From NCBI RefSeq assembly GCF_015706575.1, contig NW_024037048.1, positions 15,889,512-15,953,511 on the forward strand: a stretch of DNA of 64,000 nucleotides. The letters are read 5' to 3'. The notes beneath the pieces were generated by a model that did no database searches, was not told where the DNA came from, and saw nothing but the letters and a program-made list of their open reading frames with translations. The stretch is from Patiria miniata. Lineage: Eukaryota; Echinodermata; Asteroidea; Valvatida; Asterinidae. Shown piece by piece: positions 23,067 through 34,874 of the stretch (position 1 is the first letter of the stretch; each line of letters begins with the position of its first letter). Both the position numbers and the translations under genes were made by a program.

Positions 23067-24194
23067 CATCATCACGGTGTCACATGAAAATCCGACTCCT
23101 ATGAAAATCGGACCCCTATTTCCCTATTATTGGTTGATCCCTCGCACGTGACAGGTCACTCTCACGAAACGATCCTAAAAATAGCATAGTGTCGTACTCA
23201 CGCGTGCGCAGTACTACCAATGAGCCCACATTTCATGGAGTCGGATATTCACGCTACACCGGCAGTTTCACGCATAAAAAAGTACGCCCTCTGTTGGCGA
23301 GATTGAGTTAGTGGTAATACCACGTGACAACCTAGCGCGATGTAAATAAACCTTACGCACAGCGCTAGCGATCCCTTTGTTTCGTTGGTGGATTTAAATA
23401 CCCCGCAAAAGATATAAAAATTGATTGGTTTATTAAAATGAATATGCAACAGATTACCAAATAAGGCTTTACAAACCATCAATGAAGTCGGTTCGCGTAC
23501 GAATTGACCCGCGTACGAGTTGGTCGCGTACGAGTTGGTTCGCGTACGAGTTGACCTGTATTCAGTTATCTAGGTTCACGTTGATATGGACGAAAGGTTT
23601 GGGTCGACATGCTTTCGTGAGATTTTAGCCAATATTGAGGGTGAATAAAACAGGAATTCGTCAAGTCGCAACGTACGAAGTGTACATGCAGTGTCATGGC
23701 GTGACGAGTAGGGACCTTCGTCGCCATGTTTTGGCATGATTTCGGAGATTCAGACGGAAATCTCAAAGGTAAGCCTATATAGATTATGTATTTACTCTGC
23801 TCAGAAGATGTAGTTTTTGTAGTTTCTCCTTGTTTTTAGCCTGCGACACAAGGATTTTGTGTACGTACGCCGCGCCATGACAGGAAGTTATTTACAGTAA
23901 TGTTGTACATGAAACAGTCGTAGCGTAGGCGCCTTGAGCTATCCCACAGCACGCACTTTTGGACGACGCAACGACTCGTGTATGTAGAAGACTTTCATCT
24001 AAGAAATATTTCTGCCCAGTGTGCCTTGCTAGTTGCAATTACCCAGAAAAATCGTATTCGTAACAAATAATCACAATGCATTCCTTAATCCTAACAGTAA
24101 CAGTCCTGAATCCTCCAATTTCATTATGATTTTTAAATTTCATGTAAATTTTAGTCAGCGTGGTCAGGATTTGCTGGCAATGGCATGCATCATG
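23067..24194. other. Start of the ~7-kb interruption of the satellite
   Basis: Unrelated, less AT-rich DNA begins abruptly after the satellite. It contains the first CGTACG array (23486-23554). A plausible donor AAAGGTAAGC near 23765 follows a stretch that might be an exon, but no conserved protein is recognised. Confidence 0.4.
23486..23554 (+). repeat. 16-bp CGTACG-containing array, arm 1
   Basis: Four to five units of about 15-16 bp, GTTGGTTCGCGTACGA. The whole 69-bp stretch is the exact reverse complement of 28404-28472. Confidence 0.92.
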
Positions 24195-25707
24195 CTAGCC
24201 CCATAAATGTGGCCTAATACTGGACTGCCTCCGTAAACATAGGCCACACATCCACATGTACAAAAACGTGTCGAAATTGCCAAATTTTGATTTTCGCATT
24301 TAGGCTTACTTTGTAGGTTTTTTTTGCTTTAGAAGCATACTCACCCTCTTTATAGGCTAATCAGAAAGTGCTGCCTTTTTCAAATTTCCAGATTCATTTT
24401 TACACGTTTGCGTATCAAAATTTCAACATGAAATTTCACAAAAATTAGACATCTGAAAAAGGCAGCACTTTCTGACTAGCCTATAAATAGGGTGAGTATT
24501 AGGTGAGTATTAGGACCTCTGCTGTTCACATTATACATATCTCCTTTAGGGCGCATTGCAAGACGTCATGGCCTACACCCTCATTTTTATGCAGATGACA
24601 CACAACTCTTTGCCACCTTCTGTCCAAGTTCTCCTGGTGATGACACTATTACACACCGTATTCTTGAAACATCCCTGAAAGACATCCAACAGTGGATGAC
24701 AGCCAATCTCCTCAAATTCAACGCAGTTAAAACACAGTACCTTGTCATATGTTCTCAGCACATCAGACACAAAGTCAACATCTCTGACATACGCATAGGA
24801 GATACACATATCGCTCCTTGCTCTGAAGCCCGCAATCTTGGTGTCATTTTTGACAAGTCAATGAACCTTGAACGACATGTCTCTTCTATTTGTCAGTCCT
24901 CTTACATACATCTACGACGTATAGCAGCAGTAAGAAACTCACTTACATTCTCTGCCGCAGAACAACTCATCCATGCCTTCATATCATCCAGATTGGATTT
25001 TTGCAATAGCCTACTTGTAGGTCTACCACAACATACGATAAAACGTCTCCAACTTGTCCAGAACTCTGCCGCTCGCACACTCACAAGAACGAAATCATCT
25101 TCCCACATAACACCCATCTTGCGCAAACTTCATTGGCTACCAATCCAGTACCGCATCCATTACAAAGTTCTCCTTCTTACTTTTAAAGCTCTTCATGGTT
25201 TAGCCCCACTGTATCTGAAGGAAATGGTTCAACATCGTCAACTGAGACCAGGTCTGAGGTCGTCGTCATCCAATAAACTGTTTGTCCCGAAGACTCGTTT
25301 GGCGACCTACGGAGACCGTGCATTTTCCAGCTCTGCACCGCGTCTCTGGAACTCGTTATCAGACGAGTTAAGGGCAATACACCAATTATCTCTCTTCACA
25401 CGCCAACTAAAGACCCACCTCTTCAATCAGTTTCTTTCTCACACATGATGACCTCTACCTTCACACACACTGACTTTTCACTGACCGGCGCCTTTGAATG
25501 ACTATTTTTGTCAGATACTGTGCGCCTTACAAATGCTTTGTTATTATTATTATTATTAGTATGCTTCTAAAGCAAAAAACCCCTACAAACTAAGCCTAAA
25601 ATGCGAAAATCAAAATTTGGCAATTTCGACACGTTTTTGTACATGTGGATGTGTGGCCTATGTTTACGAAGCAGTCCAGTACTAAATAGGCCACAGTTAT
25701 GGGGCTA
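24195..25707. mobile_element. Foldback element split by a LINE insertion
   Basis: The termini (c)TAGCCCCATAA...GTGGCC at 24195 and GGCCACAGTTATGGGGCTAA at 25707 pair. Inside them, left and right arms (TTTAGGCTTACTTTGTAGG, CAGAAAGTGCTGCCTTTTTC) also pair. An uninterrupted relative lies at 34915-35399. The 24513-25559 interval, absent from the relative, is the LINE. Confidence 0.85.
24513..25559 (+). pseudogene. 5-prime truncated CR1/L2-like LINE (reverse transcriptase C-terminus)
   Basis: An uninterrupted frame from 24513 to the TGA at 25446-25448 (about 311 residues) starts within the reverse transcriptase at a [13 protein letters not shown] block. It contains the catalytic YADDTQLF motif about 30 residues in, then NLGVIFD, and the conserved tail with [26 protein letters not shown] and [10 protein letters not shown]. 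This block order is typical of non-LTR retrotransposons of the CR1/L2/Jockey group. The 3-prime end is GCGCCTTACAAATGCTTTG followed by a (TTA)n tail. The endonuclease and the first part of the RT are missing, consistent with truncated reverse transcription. It is inserted in the foldback element described above. Confidence 0.9.
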
Positions 25708-26858
25708 ATGTAATGCATGCTCTTGTTCTTGTTGTGTACAAACACAAACGTCACGTAACTGTACATGAACTTGAATGTGTACTTTAATTTGCCATCTAGA
25801 CCTATTGGTTGTCTCTCGGACGCTGTGGAGGAGGTTTGCCTACAGTTCTTCTTATGCGGAGTGTACGGCATTCCACCATGACACGCAGATGACGTACCCT
25901 GCCCTGACGAAGGATACCTTCAGAAAATTTGACAATTTTCATCGGTGAGCATCTTGATATTATTTTACTTAGAAATTGATCATGGCATGTATGTACATGC
26001 ATGTACATACATCATGTACAAGTACATGTTTACATGTACATTGTACATGTATGTCTGTGCCTATAGAAAAAGATAAAATATGAAACTTTCTTATCTTCTA
26101 TAGTTTTTAACACTCATATTCAGTGCAAGAAAAATCCCAGCAAAGGCACATACAACAATCTTGAAAATAACCTGGCAATAATTTTCAACAGAGACTTTTG
26201 AGACGCTTCCTTTTACCTGTCCTTTTCATTTTTTTTACGTCACATTTAACCTAATGAGCACATGTTCAAATTGATGTTCAGAAAAGGACTGGTGTATTTG
26301 CTGCCACCATGCATCTCAAAGTATCCCTTTGACTTTGTTCCATTTGTTATATTCTTGTTGTGCTTTCAGGTTTTGAAGAGTTTCCTCCTATTTCTGGATT
26401 GAAGATGGCAACGACATGCATGGCCGGGTATAATGGACGAGCTTTGGATTCCTCCGCATCTGATCTGTACTACCCACCCATTGCAATTGAACTCCGTATC
26501 AGTTCCTGACCATGCCATGACATGGCCATGTTCATTCAAACAGCCCAACCCCCACTCTGAACCTTTCTAAATAGTCCATGGTGTGGAGTACATGTACAAA
26601 TACTTTTAGTGTGATCTGAATTGGGAGTGGTAGGTGTAGTCTGTTCGCTGCCTCCCTGTCCCAGATGCTTGAATAACATAGTTGACTTAAACATTTCATA
26701 ATGAATATCTTACTGCCGGGGGGGTTGAGAGAATTGAGATAGTTTGGGAATTTCGGAGATAACTGGAGGTAATCTTTGATCAGGACAGTTTCTGTTTTGT
26801 CCTTATTGCCATTTCAGATGGTATATATCTTGTCAATGTCACCACAAACTGACACTTG
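25708..26858. other. Non-coding stretch with possible splice signals and a TACATG palindrome cluster
   Basis: 25985-26055 is built of TACATG/CATGTA words that can self-pair. Segment 25804-25944 ends at a GTGAGCA donor, and segment 26370-26510 follows a GCTTTCAG acceptor and has a ~47-codon open frame (FEEFPPISG start). Joining the two does not give a continuous frame, so no coding gene is called. Confidence 0.35.
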
Positions 26859-27180
26859 CGCACACTTGAGTATTTACAGATTCGGGATATTTTGGGTTTC
26901 ACAAAATGACATCCCCCACAGTGCAACACTTTTAGAGTGCACCCATGCATTTTCGGTTTCACGAACTGACACTGATCTTAATTTTACCAATTAAATCGCT
27001 TTTTAATGAAAAATTTGTACATGTATAATCGCACAAGTACACGGATATTGCCGCATCATGCTTGGGTGTCAGTTCGTGAAAACAAAAATGTACGGGGTGC
27101 GCTCTAAAAGTGCCGCACTGTGGCGGATATCAGTTCGTAAAACCCAAAATATCCCGGTTCTGTAAACACGCGCGCGAACA
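26859..27180. mobile_element. Foldback element, ~118-bp arms
   Basis: Left arm 26859-26973 (CAGATTCGGGATATTTTGGG ... CACGAACTGACAC) pairs imperfectly with right arm 27066-27180 (GTGTCAGTTCGTG ... CCCAAAATATCCCGG). A ~92-bp spacer lies between. No open frame. Confidence 0.82.
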
Positions 27181-28403
27181 GCGCACACACGGGTGCGAGA
27201 GTGTCGTTCGTAGTGACGATGACAATCTGTACCTGATTTCATGAAACTTATTGTAACCTACGATGCATCGTTGTATCCCTAGGATGACGCATCCTGTGAT
27301 TTATTTTACAAAATATGCTGTAAGTGCGACACGTCGTAGTGTATTCAAAGGACAAAAGGTGACTACATGTACATGTTCATGTATTTTCATGTTATGTATT
27401 TATTCAAAGTACAGTAGTCGTCGAAAAGTCAACAAAGAGTCGTCGATTGTACTTGTGAAAACTTTTCTAAAATATTTAACAAAATTGACGATGTATGATG
27501 CATTCACACTGGAAAAGAACTTCACAGTGGACTGTGTTTGCATCAAATTGTGAAGCGATGTAGTGCTTTGTAAATCTGGGGGGGGGGGGCAGGTCATCCA
27601 GGTACGTGTACACGTACGTATGTGAAATTTTAATTAAGCGAAAATTTGAAACCTGAAATTGCCATCACCACCACTTATGAAATAGTGCAGTTGAACTGCA
27701 AGCTCCTTTCTCCAACAAAATATTAATAATAAATAAATATAAAAAAACCTTTACTGTCTTCAGGTGTGAGGGTATGCTTAAATCCATTTGCCCTTTCATA
27801 AAGTTGAATTTTTGAATCACTTTCTTGAATCAACTGCAACTACCCTACTTAATTTTTCAGACTTTTCATAGTTTTATAACTTGCCAAACCTGATTTCACT
27901 AGTTGAGTTCATGCCTGCATTACATGTGCACTTTATTTACTTGTAAAATATGGCTGTTGTGAAGTTTCACTTCTGTAAATGAAACTTTTTTTTTAAAATG
28001 ATATGGATTGGTTGTGAAATAAAGAATGCGTTTATTGCCAAACAAAAACCTATTTGTTATTGTTTTGTTTAAGCTATAGATCCAATTAATTGTCAGCAAC
28101 TTCCCCCAGAAAATTAAGAGGATAGAGTGTCTAGCTATACTGATGGCAAATTCATGCTTGGTTTTGGATTGTGCTGCTTTAATATGCTGTACAACACTCA
28201 CTCACTGTACACTAAACATTTGTGAATTTCGGATTGTGTGTTTATTTTGTCCACAGTGAGTGTTTTCTTCTAAAGACAGACATAGATGGTTCTTTATTTC
28301 TATGTAATCTGTTTTGCATTTTATGCATTTTTTTTTCAATGTCTTGCGATCGTCCCGAATGCGATGGTTTTACGTACGTACACATGTACAATGTACATGT
28401 ACA
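27181..28403. other. Non-coding stretch
   Basis: No gene recognised. It contains a G10 run near 27580 and ends in alternating ACATGTACA words just before the second CGTACG array. Confidence 0.5.
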
Positions 28404-28546
28404 TCAACTCGTACGCGAACCAACTCGTACGCGACCAACTCGTACGCGGGTCAATTCGTACGCGAACCGACTCGTACGTGGACCGACTCGTACGCGGACC
28501 GACTCGTACGCGGACCAACTCGTACGCGGACCAACTCGTACGCGTG
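28404..28546 (-). repeat. 16-bp CGTACG-containing array, arm 2
   Basis: About nine units of ACTCGTACGCGAACCA-type sequence. The first 69 bp are the exact reverse complement of arm 1. The following units carry a GGACC variant. Confidence 0.92.
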
Positions 28547-29324
28547 AGTTTAGACGATTGGTTTAGCTCACATGGACAGATGAAATTAGGTTCGGTACGG
28601 TAGGTCGGCATAATTTTACCTTTTCTGAAAGGTTGAGATTTTCAAATTAAATGTAGTTGATTTTTGAATCCGCCAGTGCTACTTACATTCGCGATTTTTT
28701 AGAGAAGAATTCTGCGTTTGTTTGTTTTTTTTTACAAGTTCGCTTGATTGATTGGGAAGTTGTCTTCGCGATAACCAGTGCAGTATGATAGGTTCCCGCC
28801 GCACCGCGCACTGTATAAAGACTGCATGATTGAATCGCTGTAACCTGTGTATGCCGCGGTACAATTGCTGGTTGGTTAGACAAGTACAATGACAAGAAAA
28901 CACCGATTTTTGCGAGGTCTATTGTATAAAAAGGAGCTACTATAAAAAAAAAAGGAATATAGCATCACGCATGCTTATACAGTTGTACGGACAGCGTCCG
29001 CCAGTTTTTTGCTTGGGTCAGATAGTTTTTTTAGTCCTAATTATTATACATGTATATCCAAATAATATTTTGTAAAAAAAGAAAAAATGGGGAGTTGACT
29101 TTTATTTTTTGTTAAAATCAGAATTTACAAAAATCAGTTACTTTATTATCATCATTCACGGGTTCACTCCCAATCACACACAACGGTCACACATTGAACT
29201 ACGGACTACCCGTCACACTATAGAGCCGTCTCGCCCCACGTCATGTTACCGCAGCAACGCACAGCGCCCTCCAAATTCTTCCCAACCATGCCAACCCAAT
29301 CCTCGAAACCACTCCTAAAACGGC
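28547..29324. other. Spacer between arrays 2 and 3
   Basis: No gene seen. Arrays 2 and 3 face away from each other across this ~780-bp spacer, giving the geometry of a foldback element with repetitive arms. Confidence 0.45.
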
Positions 29325-29491
29325 CCGCGTACGAGTTGGTTCGCGTACGAGTTGGTTCGCGTACGAGTTGGCTCGCGTACGAGTTGGCACGCGTACGAGT
29401 TGGTTCGCGTACGAGTTGTTTCGCGTACGAGTTGACCAATCCGCGTACGAGTTGACTCGCGTACGAGTTGGTTCGCGTACGAGTTGACCTG
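29325..29491 (+). repeat. 16-bp CGTACG-containing array, arm 3
   Basis: About ten units of GCGTACGAGTTGGTTC, in the same orientation as arm 1 and ending with the same GAGTTGACCTGT boundary. TACATGT words flank it, as at arm 2. Confidence 0.92.
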
Positions 29492-30131
29492 TTTCCATGT
29501 GTACATGTTGTACGGCGCTTTTGTGTACACAACACACGCGGCGCTAGGCCAGTTGGTACCCGCGCGCCAGTTTGCATGTATTAGTGGGATACTAGATCGT
29601 AAACCAGCGATGCAGCAGCCCGAATTCTCAGCGAAGCTTTGGAATTGTAGTCTGACTTTCAACGTCTATATTTTATTTTAAAATGTCGACCCGACCAAGA
29701 AAAAGTATGATTTGGCTATTTTCATAACTGAATAATGGTATCAACATAAAGATTTCTTCTGAAAAACTGCGTTTCGCTTTTATTGAAGGCTTTTAAAAGT
29801 CTTCGATACGCGAATAAATTCATCCCGCATTGCAAAAATGTTGGCGAAAATTCCCCTAAAACACACCTTAGCATATAAATTATACCCCTTTCTCATTTAT
29901 TTCCTAAAGAAAACATCATATCCCGTCATTGCCTCTCATTTTTGATAATAAAACATATTTCTAAAGTGTCTAATTTTGACATTATTTGGGACGAAACATC
30001 GATGTTTTTTTCTGTATGTGGACGGCGCCATGTTGTGTGACGTCACCGGCATCATAGGAGTTCACAAATACAGCACTAACGCATTCCAGAACCTTTTTGT
30101 GTGTACGCGCTATGCATGTGGAACTGCTGTG
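29492..30131. other. Right part of the satellite interruption
   Basis: Non-coding. A TGTGACGTCACCGG palindromic CRE-like site lies at about 30035. The satellite resumes at about 30132. Confidence 0.45.
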
Positions 30132-31114
30132 TCATGGCTTGAGGATATTTTCTAGAAGGGATAATTGCGGAGACTCACACTCATGACAAGGAGGTATCTT
30201 TTTAGAAGGGATTATTGAAATGAAAACCATCATGGCTTGGAGGATACTTTTTTAGAAGGGATAATTGAGGAGACTAACCATCATGGCTTGGAGGATATAT
30301 TGAGAAGGGATAATTGAGGAGACTAACCATCATGGCTAGGAGGATATTTTTTAGAAGGGATAATTGAGGAGACTTATCATCCTGGCAAGGAGGATATGTT
30401 TTAGATGTGATAATTATTAAGGAGACTAACCATCATGGATAGGAGGATCTTTCCTAAAGGGATAATTATTGTGGCGACTAATCATCACTGCAAGGAGGAT
30501 TTTTTTTGATAGAGATTATTGAAATGAAAACCATCATGGCTTGGATGATATATTTTAGAAGGGATAATTGAGGAGACTAATCACCACGGCTAGGAGGATA
30601 TTTTAGAAGGGAAAATTGAGGAGACTAAACATCATGGCTAGGAGGAATTTTTTGGAAGGGATTATTGAAATAAAAACCATTGTGGCTTGGAGGATATTGT
30701 TTTAGAAGGGATAATTAAGGAGACTAACCATCATGGCTTGGAGGATATTTGTTAAGAAGGGATAATTGAGGAAACTAACTATTATGAATGGGAGAATTTT
30801 TTTTAGAAGAAATTATTGAACGCACAAACCATCACGGCTTGGAAGCTATTTTTTTTTAGAATGGATAATATTTTAGGATAGTAATCATCATGGCTTGGAG
30901 AAAAATTTTTTAGACGAGATTATTGAACAGACAAAGCATCACGGCTTGGAAGATATTTTTTAGATGTGATCATTGAGGAGGCTAACCATCATGGCTAGGA
31001 GGATATTTTTAGAAGGAATAATTGAGGAGACTATGGCTTGGAGGATATTTTTTTAGAAGGGATAATTGAGAAGCCTAACCATCATGGCCAGGATTATTTT
31101 TTTTCGTAGAGGTA
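30132..31114. repeat. ~50-bp minisatellite block 3
   Basis: Same family. Its last ~700 bp follow the same order of variants as the ends of blocks 1 and 4, so this part was duplicated together with the cassette. Confidence 0.92.
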
Positions 31115-31244
31115 ATTGAATGACGTTTTCTGGTTTCTAATTTTGATCAAAAATATTAAATGCATAGAAAAAAAGGAACAGTCTCCTACCAAATCACTGC
31201 TCTATTCTGATGCTTGAATGAAGAAAATTTTAACAGACACTCAC

Positions 31245-31305
31245 CTAAGCACAGTTCTTGAATTCTCTCGCGGAAGCACTCTTCAACACTTGAGCGGATT
31301 GCTGG
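31245..31305 (-). other. Exon-like segment of cassette B
   Basis: Equivalent of 2618-2678, with acceptor TTTTTCAG and donor GTGAGTG intact. Confidence 0.48.
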
Positions 31306-32823
31306 CTGAAAAAAATACCAACAAAAATATGAGTCATTAAAAATCCTCTAGGAGATAACTTGGAGTCTGGTACAATACGGCCAAAAAAATGTCTGTACAG
31401 TGAAAATGTAATTTGGGTTGACTATTTATCTCAAATGCGTTCTCCAAAAATCAAATCTATCCATGAATTCTACAAAATGCATCCAGCTATTGAACTTGTA
31501 TAAAACTGTGTGCATCATCATGATCCAGTGCGTTTGTGTTTGCGCCCTCTAGTCTATTCTGACCAGTGACACTTTTATCCTGCAATGCTTAAAAGTAACT
31601 TGATGAAACCGGAATGGCGCACTGTGAACTATAGCAAAATGCCAGTTGAACAACAAAGTTCAAAGGCACTGAGAATATCCACAAATAATAACACATATAA
31701 GACCGGCATTTTGAGGTGTCCGGATACCTGTATACGTTCTTCCGTGACCAACTTCCGCATAACTTTTCATTCTGATTGAGTTTGAGTGATATCCGGAAAT
31801 AATATGAGTACATTGCACTAGGATTTCATGTTTGGAAATTTCAACGATAAAGTCAATAGGGAAAAAAGGAGGCAAAAAATAAGAGTGTGCTTGATCATGC
31901 CAAAAATATTGGCCAGGTTATAAAGAGTCCAGGTTTTGAGAGACTTTTTTTTGGAAACCGAAAATGTGAAACACCGATTTGTAGTTCCTCTGAAATATTA
32001 TTTTGAATGATCAATACATCTTTACTGTTCTGAATCACAGCAGGGAACTTGATGTTTTATACTTGCGAAAAACTGCGGTCAGAAAACAGTCCAACCTAAC
32101 AGTCGAACCTAAATAAAAAAGCCCATAAATGTGACTTCGTAGTGTATTATCCATATCGACAAGAATCCAAATGATTTTTGTTCAAGAAGTAAAGAAACCA
32201 GTAAGTATTTGGACAATTTGTTTTTGAGAGTGCACAATGGAAGTAGTAGCGGAAATATTGCCAGACAGGAATTCCTCATTTTTATTGCCTTGAAATTTGA
32301 ACTCGCAAAACCGTGGTCTGCATCCGCACCAACTGTTTACATTATAAGAGCTGAAATAAAATAGCTCGATAATTTACAAAAGTGTTTGAAATTAACTCTT
32401 TCAGACGGGCTTAGTGAATGTTATGCACAAACAAAGTCCGTCTGAACAAGTTAATTTCAAACACATTTGTAAATTATCGCAATACTTTATCAACTCCAAA
32501 GTGGTCGTTGGGAAAAGGCACAACTTCTGGATCGGAATTAGCGCGCTGGTTTTGCTGTTAGCAGACGTGTATCAGAGTCATAGTGAAATGAAAAAGAACA
32601 ATTTGTTAATAAAAATCTTGGGTTTTTTTTCAGTCCTCAAGCTACCACATTTTCACAAGCACACAAAGACGTGAAAATATCAAGCCTACCACCGCGCCCG
32701 CTGTTTGGAGAATCATTGAATCAGCAACATTCAACAAAATCTGAATCCCGCATTGATTCAAACACATTTGGGCAAAAGACAACAAATGTCTTCAGAAGAA
32801 AAATGATTGTTTCAAACACTCAC

Positions 32824-32894
32824 CGAGCAAAATCTTGTTCTTGCAGTCAGTTCTCTCTCTGGTTGTCGTCTGAAGGTGACCTAGCTGTGGTTGA
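32824..32894 (-). other. Putative first exon of cassette B
   Basis: Equivalent of 4116. It lies downstream of TATTTAAG (32928-32921, minus strand) and ends at GTGAGTG. Relative to copies A and C it has a few inserted bases (CTAGCTG) near 32881. Confidence 0.42.
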
Positions 32895-33545
32895 TATGAA
32901 GGGTGGACGGCCCCACATGTCTTAAATAGTGCCATCGATTTCCTGAGCAGTGACTAAAAACTCGGACCTGGATTGTGATTGCATGGCTCCTGTGCGCTGT
33001 CAATCACACATCACCGACTCGCTTCATATTAATGATATGAAAGCAATGTTAATGTCGTTGAGGCTATAAAGTCACCATAAAAAACTAGTCACCGAGATTG
33101 AAATGGCCGCTTCTTATTGGTGGATATTGTATGGATGTCGGTGACACATCCAAACATGGAATTTATGATTGACACACACAACCTGTCAGTCACAGACCAC
33201 TCACTTGTGGTCACCGACTTGTCGTCACCGACTTGTCACCGACAAACTGTGATTGGTGGATAGACAAGTGACGTATACACTGGCCGTGATTCATTCAATG
33301 TACAGTTGGCGCTTCAGTCTATTAAATTGTGTGGATATATTCGGGATTATATGAGGAATTAAATCGTACTCAAGCCAGCGGCGAACCTTGGGTTTTACTT
33401 AGGGTAGGGCACCTGGGGTGCGTTATTTTTTTCGAAGGCTGCAATAAATGCAAAATAAACGTATTATTACAACAGTTAATGTTTTAATTCAGGTTTTCAA
33501 AATGGGGCGGGGGAGGGCTGGGGCCGGCTTCCACAGGGGGTGGGG

Positions 33546-34874
33546 GTATATGCCCCGTGTCCCCGTAGTTATGCCCCTGAGGTAGGCTTTGCTCCTTGAT
33601 TGGGACTTTGAGGAAATAAAATACAGTTAAATAAAGTTCCATGAACTTTACGCATCATATACGGCCCGTGTATAATCGTGGCCTTCTAAATGTGGAAAAG
33701 GTTTTTACACTTTAATATCTCCCAGTTCGAATAATCATTTCCAGAAATGTTAGAATGCATGACCGGTGATGATAGACCTAAAAATCAAACGTTCACTACT
33801 TAAAATAATGACACAGTTCCAAAAAAGCATGTAAAGTGATTTAAAATCCCCCCCATATCAACGAGAAAGGCTTGTATGGAACGACCAGACTTCCTACATT
33901 TGCTTGTTTGTGGCCTCCGCATAAAGCGCACGATTCACCCTGAACTAGCCCGGTTGATATCCGGACAAATCACACCAGAGTTTGCCATTCTGTATTGCGA
34001 ACCACCTCGATTTATAATAATCTCTGAAGCAATGACGTAGCGACGATGGGGGTGGGGTGGGATAGTTGAACGACCACATGCCCCCCTTCCCCCTCCCTCC
34101 CCCATACCAGTGGGACCATACCATACACGTAAATGACAAAGCCACTTGGTCTGATTAGGGGCCTTACATGGCTTTGTTCCGAACCGGGCACGAAGCCTAT
34201 GTTTACAAAACGACCGAAAGTCACCGAGGTCATGATGAGACATACCGAGGTTTCCCAAACTCCGGCTTCGTTCCGTAAACCGGTTTCGGACATGGGGTTT
34301 GCCATAGAGCTGGATCCGGTATTGGAGTGAAGCTAGGATTTGGAAAACCTCGCTTGTAGCTTGTAGGGTACATGAACAATACTGTCTAGTCTCCGTTCAA
34401 ACGGCTCGCTGTTTCGCCACTCGGTTAACTACCGCCGCAATCTCTTGTTAATATTTGCGGAACCACCAACTTGGAAAGTTGGAAAAGCTGGGGTGGAGGG
34501 GTTGGGCTGGACGCTAGCCCAGTGGACTCCTCCGTTGTGTACAATGCAATGTAGACGACGTCCAACCTGGGCTAGGCTGGACGCCAACTGACTATTGAGG
34601 GCACTGTTATGAATTGCACAGACTTGCACAACAAATACACAACAACCAACCAGACACTATGCCAGATGGAGCAAAATTGTTGTTCACAAACATGACAAAG
34701 TGGAAGGAACTGAAGGTGATATTCGATAAGGAAATAGCCGCAGCTGTGGAGAATGAAGCGATTTTGGCAGAAGGAATCCCTCGGTTGGACTGGGGTTATC
34801 GTGGTGATGCTCTTGCTAGATAGAGTGTTCGAGATAGGTCAGCAAAAAGCATGGTCATGGTGTTTGAAGGTTCA
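33546..34874. other. Unique non-coding stretch with one coding-like short frame
   Basis: No known gene. A 54-codon frame from ATG at 34659 to TAG at 34821 (MPDGAKLLFTNMTKWKELK start) has protein-like composition. I do not recognise it, and it lacks a clear donor before its stop. It could be a small exon upstream of the endophilin exons, but it does not resemble the endophilin N-terminus. Confidence 0.35.

Larger units (their letters stand above)
31115..33545. repeat. Duplicated non-coding cassette, copy B
   Basis: Collinear with cassette A from the satellite edge to the GGGGCGGGGG tract near 33505. It then diverges and lacks the 470-bp tandem repeats. It keeps the exon-like segments, TATA-like box and 95-bp hairpin. 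Confidence 0.88.

Noticed and set aside
24573..25377. Minus-strand frames across the LINE
   Set aside because: They are antisense shadows of the reverse transcriptase frame.
25804..26510. Two-exon coding gene
   Set aside because: Splice-like borders exist, but joining the segments gives an immediate stop in every candidate frame.
28222..29662. Arg/Thr-rich repetitive peptides such as the LVREPTRTR type
   Set aside because: They are translations of the 16-bp array in several frames at once. No single frame is conserved.
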